A stretch of DNA of 12,987 bases. Origin: JBFMHD01 sp040752395 [NCBI: Candidatus Hydrogenedentota bacterium] (GTDB taxonomy: Bacteria; JBFMHD01). Where the stretch lies: NCBI GenBank assembly GCA_040752395.1, contig JBFMHD010000063.1, positions 1 through 12,987 of the forward strand. Direction: 5' to 3'. The notes beneath the pieces are model-generated. The model was not told the origin of the DNA, made no database searches, and saw only the letters and a program-made list of their open reading frames with translations. Below are positions 1 to 6,500 of this stretch, in pieces. How positions within the stretch are numbered: position 1 is the first letter of the stretch; each line of letters opens with the position of its first letter. The translations under genes were made by a program, and so were the position numbers.

Positions 1-213
1 TATATTACAGGCAAAGACCATGATAGCGAGATTATGTATAATCTTTCCAGAGACCCGGATGAAAATATTGAGATTTCTGATACAAGATTAAGTGTTAGAT
101 TTAAATCAAAAATAGATACAATTAAAAAAACGTTGCCGGTTCATCCCAATTTTAAAAAACAAACTCACAGCGAAGAATTAATTAAAGCCTTAAAAGGTTT
201 AGGATATTTATAA
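1..213 (+). CDS. C-terminal end of a probable sulfatase / alkaline-phosphatase-superfamily protein (partial)
   Basis: The frame is open from base 1 and ends at TAA 211-213, giving the last 70 residues of a protein whose start lies outside the window. The fragment has the look of a sulfatase C-terminus. Near its start is an IMYNLSRDPDE stretch, matching the usual 'LYdLenDPxE' segment that follows the sulfatase fold, and it ends in LIKALKGLGYL, like the common 'LkaLGYL' ending. The catalytic Cys/Ser and metal ligands would be far upstream and cannot be checked. If correct, it hydrolyses sulfate or phosphate esters, or transfers phosphoethanolamine-type groups. Lys-rich composition near residues 35-55 suggests an exposed tail. 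There is no strong terminator after the stop, only a weak AAAGA/TCTTT stem. It is not obviously in an operon with pckG, which has its own promoter. Confidence 0.55.
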   Translation, partial: YITGKDHDSEIMYNLSRDPDENIEISDTRLSVRFKSKIDTIKKTLPVHPNFKKQTHSEELIKALKGLGYL

Positions 214-226
214 GAAAGATAACGAA

Positions 227-247
227 TTCTTTACTTTTAACTTTTCA
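227..247. repeat. Three T-rich heptads after the sulfatase stop
   Basis: Three consecutive 7-bp units (TTCTTTA, CTTTTAA, CTTTTCA) follow the first gene's stop. They resemble the TACTTCT/CACTTTT units that end the long heptad tract at 2892-3030. Too short to stand alone; reported because the same type of unit recurs in this window. Confidence 0.3.
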
Positions 248-248
248 T

Positions 249-366
249 AGGAGTACTCATGAGCGCGTTTGTGCTCTACACAATATATGAAAAACTAAAG
301 ATGATATGTTGGCTTCAGGCTCCGGGCTTCGGCCTACAGCCGGAATACTGCACTAACCCACCTCTG
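249..366 (+). repeat. Modular intergenic repeat, copy A
   Basis: Three blocks occur in the same order and orientation at 2763-2964 (copy B). Block 1 is AGGAGTACTCA (249-259, identical to 2763-2773). Block 2 is 40 bp (269-308 against 2810-2849, 37 identical). Block 3 is 26 bp (316-341 against 2939-2964, 23 identical). In copy A blocks 1 and 2 are 9 bp apart and blocks 2 and 3 are 7 bp apart, with no expansion. The 3' part (311-366) reads as eight consecutive 7-bp units beginning GGCTTCA, GGCTCCG, GGCTTCG. No coding frame or clear RNA fold explains it. Confidence 0.75.
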
Positions 367-398
367 ATTGATCGATTGCAAAGAATTGAAATTTTTTG

Positions 399-426
399 TT
401 GACCAATTATCGCTTTTAATTATAAC
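399..426 (+). promoter_or_regulatory. Sigma-70-like promoter for pckG
   Basis: TTGACC (399-404) and TATAAC (421-426) are separated by 16 bp, each one base off the TTGACA and TATAAT consensus. Transcription would start near 433 and give a leader of about 55 nt. It is the best promoter-like site upstream of pckG. Confidence 0.6.
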
Positions 427-476
427 CTTCCGAGATTTTGTACCGAAAGTACTGAGAGTAGGTAGCTGGAGATGAT

Positions 477-482
477 AGGAGA
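477..482 (+). promoter_or_regulatory. Ribosome binding site of pckG
   Basis: AGGAGA lies 6 nt before the ATG at 489 and supports that start. Confidence 0.8.
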
Positions 483-488
483 ACCATT

Positions 489-2246
489 ATGACAACCTCA
501 GTTGAAAAATGGGTTGAAGAACAGGCTGCTCTTGCAAAACCTGAAAAAATTTACTGGTGTGATGGATCAGAAGAAGGAGCCCATAAACTTATTGAGATAG
601 GGATTAAAGAAGAAAAGATTGAGGGACAACCTGTTTTTACTCAACTTAATAATAATACTTATCCGAACTGTTATTATCATCGAAGTCATCCCACAGACGT
701 GGCACGAACCGAACACCTCACTTATGTCTGCCACCCTGACAGATTAACTACAGGACCTAACAATAACTGGATGGACCCTAAACAAGCTAAAGAATTATTA
801 ACTAAACTATCTGACGGTTGTATGAAGGGAAAGACAATGTATGTTCTGCCTTACATAATGGGGCACCCAGATTCGCCTTATGCTAAAACTTGTATCCAGC
901 TAACAGATATCTCGTATGTTGCCAGCAGTATGGGAATAATGACTCGAATGGGGAAATTTGTTTTAGATAAGATTGGTAACTCTTTTAATTTTGTAAAGGG
1001 GTTTCATTCGGTAGGCGATTTTGATCCGAATAAACGCTTTATTATGCATTTCCCGAATGAAGATTTAGTCTGGAGCATAGGTTCGGGTTATGGCGGCAAT
1101 GCGCTACTTGGCAAAAAATGTTTCTCTTTAAGAATCGCTTCGTATCTCGGGTTAAAAGAAAATTGGCTTGCTGAACATATGGTAATACTCGGTATCCAGG
1201 ATCCTGAGGGTAATATCACTTATGTCACCATCGCGATGCCATCAGCCTCTGGTAAAACTAATCTCGCTATGCTTGAATCTACACTGCCTGGTTATAAAGT
1301 CTGGACCCTCGGTGATGATATCGCCTGGCTTAATATTGGACCTGATGGTAGATTATATGCAATGAATCCTGAAACAGGTTTTTTTGGCGTCGCACCAGGC
1401 ACATCCAGAAAAACTAATCCTAATATGATGAAAACCTTGCTCGCTAATAAATTTTATCCCACTCTTTTTACTAATACCGCATTAAATGCTGATACTAATG
1501 AACCCTGGTGGGAGGGTATGGATGGTCCGATGCCCCTAAATCTTATTGATTGGAAAGGAAACAAATGGGTTAAAGCCGTGGAACCAAAAGCTGCACATCC
1601 TAATTCCCGATTCACTGTCTCTATCCATAATTGTCCAACATTATCTAAAGAATTTGATAACCCACAAGGTGTTCCTATCTCTGCTATAATTTTTGGCAGT
1701 AAAAGAACTCAGATTATACCGCTTGTTGTTGAATCATTCAACTGGCAGAATGGTGTATTTATGGGTGCTCGGCTCGGCTCTGAAACAACAGCAGCTGCTG
1801 CTGGTAAGGTCGGTGTTTTAAGACGAGACCCTATGGCTATGATCCCGTTTTGCGGCTATAATATGGGTGATTACTTCAGACATTGGCTTAATTTCGCTAA
1901 AAAATTGAAACACCCACCAAAAATATTCTCGGTTAACTGGTTTAGAACAAATGAAAAAGGCGAATATCTCTGGCCCGGTTTCGGCGAAAATATTCGCATA
2001 CTGAAATGGATCATTGATAGAGTGAATAATAAAGTTGGAGCCAATGAGATACCGCTTGGTTTCATTCCAAGGTTTGAAGATTTAAATTTAGAAGGTCTAA
2101 AAATAAAAAAAGAAGATTTTGAAGAATTATTTAAGTTTAAGAAAAACAAGTGGGATGATGAAATCTCAGATATCCATAAATTTTTCTCACAGTTTGAAGA
2201 TAGACTACCACACGAACTGTATGATGAACTGCAATTCAGACACTAA
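489..2246 (+). CDS. pckG: Phosphoenolpyruvate carboxykinase (GTP)
   Basis: Catalyses oxaloacetate + GTP to PEP + CO2 + GDP in the cytoplasm, the entry step of gluconeogenesis; it can run in the carboxylating direction in some anaerobes. It has 585 residues, slightly short of the usual 590-620 for the GTP-dependent family. Visible family features are the substrate-loop arginine in DVAR (R73), YGGNALLGKKCF (201-212), the P-loop PSASGKTN (251-258), GDDIAWL with the metal-binding aspartates (275-281), the ETGFFGVAPGTS stretch, and NWFR followed by FGENIR near the C-terminus. The P-loop has Ser254 where the GTP family normally has a hyper-reactive Cys (PSACGKTN). The start is fixed by an AGGAGA site 6 nt upstream. 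It appears monocistronic, with its own promoter and about 830 bp of non-coding DNA after it. The family call is secure because the ATP-type enzyme has a different P-loop. Confidence 0.97.
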   Translation: MTTSVEKWVEEQAALAKPEKIYWCDGSEEGAHKLIEIGIKEEKIEGQPVFTQLNNNTYPNCYYHRSHPTDVARTEHLTYVCHPDRLTTGPNNNWMDPKQAKELLTKLSDGCMKGKTMYVLPYIMGHPDSPYAKTCIQLTDISYVASSMGIMTRMGKFVLDKIGNSFNFVKGFHSVGDFDPNKRFIMHFPNEDLVWSIGSGYGGNALLGKKCFSLRIASYLGLKENWLAEHMVILGIQDPEGNITYVTIAMPSASGKTNLAMLESTLPGYKVWTLGDDIAWLNIGPDGRLYAMNPETGFFGVAPGTSRKTNPNMMKTLLANKFYPTLFTNTALNADTNEPWWEGMDGPMPLNLIDWKGNKWVKAVEPKAAHPNSRFTVSIHNCPTLSKEFDNPQGVPISAIIFGSKRTQIIPLVVESFNWQNGVFMGARLGSETTAAAAGKVGVLRRDPMAMIPFCGYNMGDYFRHWLNFAKKLKHPPKIFSVNWFRTNEKGEYLWPGFGENIRILKWIIDRVNNKVGANEIPLGFIPRFEDLNLEGLKIKKEDFEELFKFKKNKWDDEISDIHKFFSQFEDRLPHELYDELQFRH

Positions 2247-2254
2247 CGTTCTAA

Positions 2255-2278
2255 GGTTATTGCGTTTTGGGGTTATTG
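2255..2278. repeat. 8-bp period tract after pckG
   Basis: GGTTATTG, CGTTTTGG, GGTTATTG stand in series directly after the pckG stop. GGTTATTG is also the first full unit of the octad array at 2781-2812, so the two spacers share a repeat vocabulary. Confidence 0.5.
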
Positions 2279-2290
2279 TGTGACACACAA
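2276..2290. promoter_or_regulatory. Perfect 15-bp palindrome after pckG
   Basis: TTGTGTGACACACAA is an exact inverted repeat with 7-bp arms and a single central base. It could bind a dimeric protein or be a poor hairpin. No T-run follows, so it is not a standard terminator. It could also be chance. Confidence 0.3.
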
Positions 2291-2292
2291 CA

Positions 2293-2341
2293 AGACCATA
2301 GACATCAGACTTAAGAGGTTAAGTGCTTTAGTGTTGGGGTA
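2293..2341. repeat. Degenerate heptad tract downstream of pckG
   Basis: Seven consecutive 7-bp units with drifting sequence: AGACCAT, AGACATC, AGACTTA, AGAGGTT, AAGTGCT and so on. The first three share AGAC. The style matches the longer heptad tract at 2892-3030. A GGGG/CCCC palindrome (2336-2351) overlaps its end and gives a weak possible stem. Confidence 0.45.
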
Positions 2342-2762
2342 AATTTTCCCCTCATATTAATCAATTACACTTATTTTATAAATAAAAATCTTGATAATAA
2401 AGAAATTAGACTTTATAAAATATAATACACAGCCTATTTCTCATCCTTTTAAGAGATATTTTTTAATTTTAATGTTTTCAATGTATTTAATAATTAGTTT
2501 TTTAGATAAAAGATTAATGGCACAATAATAACCTTAAAAATTTTTAGTGAAAAAATATTTTAAAAATATTCGATAAAATAGCAAAAAAGTCCTATAAATA
2601 AAGAAATTAGAAGGCACAATTTTTGCACATAATTTAAGCTATTATTATTATAGAGAAAGACTATATATAAATGTATTTATTTATATATTATTATATCTAA
2701 AAATTAAAATTCGTCAAGTAAATTTTTCAGAATTTTTTTTAACACCTTATTTTATACAAACG
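2342..2762. other. AT-rich spacer without a gene
   Basis: Very AT-rich, with stops in all frames and no reading frame worth calling. It contains two identical 15-bp copies of AATAAAGAAATTAGA (2396-2410 and 2597-2611), the second running into a sigma-54-type promoter. It also has an AT-only inverted repeat (2663-2688, 10-bp arms, 6-nt loop) about 25 bp past the predicted start site. Nothing else is recognisable. Confidence 0.7.
2611..2628 (+). promoter_or_regulatory. Sigma-54 (RpoN)-type promoter
   Basis: GGCAC (2613-2617) and TTGCA (2623-2627) place the invariant GG (-24) and GC (-12) exactly 10 bp apart, as required by the family consensus TGGCAC-N5-TTGCW. Only the leading T of TGGCAC is replaced, by A. 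Transcription would start near 2638. The next gene begins 438 bp downstream, so its target is unclear: the antitoxin/giant-gene unit, a non-coding RNA, or a lost gene. Confidence 0.6.
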
Positions 2763-2772
2763 AGGAGTACTC

Positions 2773-2812
2773 AACTATTGGGTTATTGGGTTTTTGGGTT
2801 TTTGGGTTTTTG
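2773..2812. repeat. 8-bp tandem array (GGTTTTTG)
   Basis: Five units in exact 8-bp register: AACTATTG, GGTTATTG, then three identical GGTTTTTG. It lies between blocks 1 and 2 of copy B, where copy A has only 9 bp. Confidence 0.85.
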
Positions 2813-2853
2813 CGCTCTACACAAAGTATGAAAAACTAAAGATGATATGAAAA

Positions 2854-2888
2854 GAGTCGTGAGTCGTGAGTCGCAAGTCGTGAGTCAA
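2854..2888. repeat. 7-bp tandem array (GAGTCGT)
   Basis: Five 7-bp units: GAGTCGT twice, then GAGTCGC, AAGTCGT and GAGTCAA. Three bases separate it from the next heptad tract. The core GAGTC is the reverse complement of the GACTC core of the following tract, so the two arrays could pair as an imperfect long stem in RNA or single-stranded DNA. Confidence 0.85.
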
Positions 2889-2891
2889 AAC

Positions 2892-3030
2892 AGGACTCAG
2901 GACTCGAGACTCAAGACTCGAGACTCAAGACTTTTCAGCAGGCTCTGGGCTTCGGGCTCCAGCCAGCTGTAGTCCGTAGCCTGTACCCTGTCCTGATACC
3001 TCTCACTTCTCACTTTTTACTTCTTACTTC
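2892..3030. repeat. Long drifting heptad tract
   Basis: About twenty 7-bp units run without loss of phase up to the DUF433 gene region. Units change gradually: AGGACTC (twice), GAGACTC and AAGACTC alternating, then GGCTCTG, GGCTTCG, GGCTCCA, then GTAGTCC, GTAGCCT, GTACCCT, and finally CACTTCT, CACTTTT, TACTTCT, TACTTCG. Neighbouring units usually differ by one to three bases while the ends of the tract share little. It contains block 3 of the modular repeat. No protein reading explains the period. Confidence 0.8.
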
Positions 3031-3060
3031 GTGAAATTATTGGAATTACAATGTTTTTCA

Positions 3061-3067
3061 GAGGAGG
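3061..3067 (+). promoter_or_regulatory. Ribosome binding site deciding the DUF433 start
   Basis: GAGGAGG lies 8 nt before the ATG at 3076. This favours that ATG over an in-frame GTG at 3031, which touches the end of the heptad tract and has no such site. Confidence 0.85.
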
Positions 3068-3075
3068 TTTTACAA

Positions 3076-3306
3076 ATGTTTGAAAGAATATCTATCGATT
3101 CATCTGTATGTCACGGTCAAGCATGTATCAAAGGAACTCGGATACCTGTGCATCAAATTGTCGCTATGCTTGCCAATGGCGATAGCATTGAAGATTTGCT
3201 TAATGAGTATCCGAATATCAGCAGAGAAGATGTGTTGGATTGTCTTGCTTATGCAAGCAAATTAGCTGAAGAAGAAATTACACCGATAGAAGAATTAGCT
3301 CAATGA
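3076..3306 (+). CDS. DUF433 family antitoxin-like protein
   Basis: 76 residues, typical for the family. The N-terminal part carries the signature RISIDSSVCHGQACIKGTR (4-22), matching 'ItiDpxvcgGkPcIrGTRIpV', followed by a helix-turn-helix-like part: IVAMLANGDSIEDLLNEYP, then ISREDVLDCLAYA. In the family this is the DNA-binding antitoxin partner of DUF5615 PIN-like toxins. Here that partner follows with an ATGA overlap but is severely truncated. It could therefore be an orphan antitoxin or a free regulator. The start is chosen on the GAGGAGG site. The heptad tract fills the region where its promoter would be expected, so transcription may begin upstream of the repeats. Confidence 0.88.
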   Translation: MFERISIDSSVCHGQACIKGTRIPVHQIVAMLANGDSIEDLLNEYPNISREDVLDCLAYASKLAEEEITPIEELAQ

Positions 3307-3392
3307 ACATTCTTGTCGATGAGAACATTCCTAAAATGACGGTTTTTGAATTACAAAAGATGAAATTTGAAGTCATTGATATTCGCGTATAA
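3303..3392 (+). pseudogene. Truncated DUF5615 PIN-like toxin
   Basis: The ATG overlaps the antitoxin stop (ATGA at 3303-3306), the usual arrangement for this toxin-antitoxin pair. The 29-residue product begins MNILVDENIPK, the N-terminal signature of DUF5615 toxins with the first acidic residues of the PIN-like active site (D6, E7), and goes on to a KFEVIDIR strand. It then stops at TAA 3390-3392. Full members are about 110-120 residues, so the remaining strands and acidic residues are missing and no toxin activity is expected. No remnant of the rest is seen downstream: the giant gene begins 21 nt later, in the same frame. The break after DIR looks like a deletion or insertion junction. Confidence 0.8.
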
Positions 3393-3413
3393 AATCATAA
3401 AAAGGAGAAAAGA

Positions 3414-3545
3414 TTGTTTAACAAGTTTCGGTTACACTTTAGTCGCCGAAGTGGAAAACTGAATAACGTAAAAACCAGAACCATCCCGGTTTTTTTATTT
3501 ATTTTCTTTATGGTAATGGGGTCGGTAGGGATGATGTTTGCTGCT
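3414..3545 (+). other. Signal peptide of the giant protein
   Basis: A basic n-region of 23 residues (with R11-R12, K15, K20, R22) is followed by a hydrophobic core, I24 to F42, and AA at 43-44 before NNA. Cleavage after residue 43 or 44 is likely. The n-region is long but shows no clear Tat motif. The TTG start is preferred because the internal ATGs at 3513 and 3519 fall inside the hydrophobic core. Confidence 0.8.
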
Positions 3546-6500
3546 AATAATGCAACTTTGCCAGGTTCATGGAATGGTTGGAATAATGCTACAGGTCAGA
3601 CACCATGGTCGTTTGTTGGTCAGGGTAGTGATAACTGGTTTACTCTTTATCATGTTCCTTCCTGGGGTTTGGTTGAAGATAATTCATATGAGTGGAAAAT
3701 ATATCATTATGACTGGGGATGGAAAGGTGAAGGCTGGGCTGTTGGTATTATAACCCAGGCGAGTGGGGTTTCCGAGTATCTTGATATGAATGGAAATACG
3801 GCTAATAATACAATAACGTTTGGAGACCCGGGTTGGTACTGGTTTTATTACAATGGTGATGGTGAGGATATATGGATTTGTCCTGGTAGAGTAAGAACTG
3901 ATGGTTCCAACTGGAGTAATGCAACAGATGAACGTATAAAAGAATGGCCAACTGCATCTCTTATGGGGGATGATGTGAACACAAATGATACTTTTTATCT
4001 TAATTTTGATACTTATTTTATTTATCTCGGTCTTGGTGACCAGAATCTTGATAATTCTGACTGGTTTGTAGCGCTGGATGTTACTGGTGGCGGTTCTAAT
4101 GTTTCAGATGCCTGGAATGGCACGTATACTTTTCCTGATGGTTTTTATGCAGATTATATGCTTGAAGTTGAGAATGCTAATCCTGCTGCTGTGGCAACTT
4201 ATTCTGCTAGTTCATGGGATGACCCTGCGGATGGTACCAAAATTACTCGGGACTACTATACTATAGGCTCTAATGGGTTCAGTGAGGTTGTGATAAAATG
4301 GTCTGATATAGGAGGCAAACCTGATACGTTTTCTGTTATAGCCTGGGTCCAGTGGGAAGCTGAACAAAAGTTGAACTCAAGTTTTCCTACATCAAATTTA
4401 TCAAACGGTGTTATTCCTGCAAGATTTGTATCATATTATTTTTTCTCTGGTCAGATAGACGACTCAGGTGTTGCATATTGCGACACATCAATAAGACAAA
4501 CCGGGGATTTGATTATAGCAGAATTCAACCCTGATGACGATATGACCGCATATCCCCAAGCAGAATGGTTTGAGATATATAACCCTACCAACAGGTCAAT
4601 AGATTTAAAAAACTGGTGTATTATGGATGGTGATGGTGCTGAAGCATATATAGCAACAGTACCTACAACTTTACCACCTGGTGGTCATGCTCTTGTTTAT
4701 GCAGACGCAACTGCTGAATACCCGGGATATCAGCAGGAATCAGATACTACCGGTGATTTGAATAGGAACGGGTTTATAGATGTTTATGTTTTGGCTGATT
4801 TAATGACCACTACAGATGAAGATGTTTTTCTTTTAAATTATAATACAGTTCAAAGTGAAGATTCAACTGTAGATTTTGTGGTATATACAAATAACGATGC
4901 TACTAATAGCATGGATGATATGGACGACGCGTTTGATTATGGACAATGGTGCACAGGGTTAAACGCGGAAGCAAATGCTGTTGGTGATATAGACAACATC
5001 GATGGTGCTGCAAACGGGTCGTTTTATCGTAAGTTTGATTCCTATGGTTATCTGGATGAAAACAGTAAATACGACTGGGTACAGAACACCTCAAGCGGGA
5101 ACAGGACCGTAGGATATCATAACTCGTCACCTACTTCTATCACCAATGTTAAAATATACGACTCAACTTTTAGTTCTGAAATAAGTACTACTAACGCTAA
5201 TGAAAATGTGGGTATAGAGGTAAATGCTACAGACAGGTTTTCTTCATCAAGAGATTTCACTTCTGTTAACGTTTATGTTTATGACGGTAATGGTAGTGAC
5301 ACGGGTGATACCCTGGGAATACTCCAGATACAATTAAGAGAGACCGCAAACAACTCAGGTATTTTCCGTGGATATGTTTATCTTTCAAACTCGGCGAGCA
5401 ATTATGAAGCAGGTGTTCTTTATGTAACAGCAAGTGATTCAGTAAAAATATTCGCGATTGCAGATACAACAAAATGGGACGATGTAAAAATAACAGGCGC
5501 AGATGTTACTAAACCATCAATTACAGTGAACGACAGTTATTATGTGATGAAATCATCTGATTGCCCAATAGATGTAGATTTTGCTGATGACATTGATTTA
5601 TCAAAATATGCCTATTATATAAGCGGTGTTTCTGGCTCGTTTGGCGAGAAGAGTATATCAGGTAGTTCTTATACTGGTTTTGTAAGTATACCCGAGGCCT
5701 TTAATGCTATGACAAATAACGAGGTTTATAATGTGACCATAGGGTGTACTGATGCTTCTGGTAACGACACCTGGTGGTCTAATGCTGTGACTGTAAAAAA
5801 GGAGTTATGGTCAGCTGATGGGTCATGTACTGATTTTACAGCTCAGGGTGACGAGTTTATGGACTCGGATTATGGTGCGAGTCTATCACGTGGGTTCTAT
5901 TTCACCTGGGATGATACGTATTTCTACGTGCTCTGGGAAGGAAACAATTTGAATAATGATGATGTATTCATAGCGTTTGATACAGGTCCTGGCAGGAGTC
6001 AAGGTGCTACTAATGAATTTTATGAAGGTCAATGGTATTCCAATAGTAACTATAGACCAGATGTTGCTATTGTATTTTTTGATACCAATACTATTAACCG
6101 TTATTATAATTCTGGCTCAGCACTTACTTTAGATGCCAATTATGCGAGTTCATGGTTACACGACGATGGAACCGCATCTGATTTGACTTCTGAACTTCGG
6201 GTTCCACGATATTATATTCAGGGGTATAATTATTCGAGGTCAGATTCTATTGGTATTTTTGCATGGATTGGAGAAAACAATAATGCAAGCGGGCCTGGGG
6301 ACGACGTTTATGCAACATGGCCACGTACAAACGAGGACCCAGGAATCGGGCCTTTTTATTTCCATAACTGCATATTGTTTGAGAACACTTATGATACACA
6401 GGCACCAGACTCGTATCTACATACAAGGTTCAAAGTCTCGGCTGATACATCGGCACCTTATCAGAACACACCGTTCAATTTAAGGATCACAGCGCTTGAC

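Larger units (their letters stand above)
2763..2964 (+). repeat. Modular intergenic repeat, copy B (expanded)
   Basis: The same three blocks as copy A at 249-341, in the same order. Here blocks 1 and 2 are separated by an octad array (2773-2812) and blocks 2 and 3 by about 89 bp of heptads (2854-2938). Expansion of short tandem units between conserved blocks accounts for the length difference. Both copies lie upstream of a gene on the same strand. Confidence 0.75.

Noticed and set aside
249-366. Riboswitch or structured leader upstream of pckG
   Set aside because: Most of the element lies upstream of the predicted promoter at 399-426, it has no match I recognise to a riboswitch class, and its copy B precedes an unrelated gene.
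1871-2149. Minus-strand open frame inside pckG
   Set aside because: It is antisense to a well-conserved enzyme gene, has no ribosome binding site and no recognisable product.
2336-2351. GGGG/CCCC stem as the pckG terminator
   Set aside because: Only four G-C pairs with a poor inner part and no T-run after it, so intrinsic termination is not supported.
2672-2699. Small ORF after the sigma-54 promoter starting ATGTATTTATTTA
   Set aside because: It encodes only nine residues before TAA, has no ribosome binding site and lies in very AT-rich DNA.
2773-3030. CRISPR array
   Set aside because: Units are 7 or 8 bp with no spacers, far from the 23-47 bp repeat plus spacer pattern, and no cas gene is present.
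3031-3075. Upstream GTG start for the DUF433 protein
   Set aside because: The extension adds 15 unconserved residues, begins at the end of the heptad tract and lacks a ribosome binding site, whereas ATG 3076 has GAGGAGG at 8 nt and matches family length.
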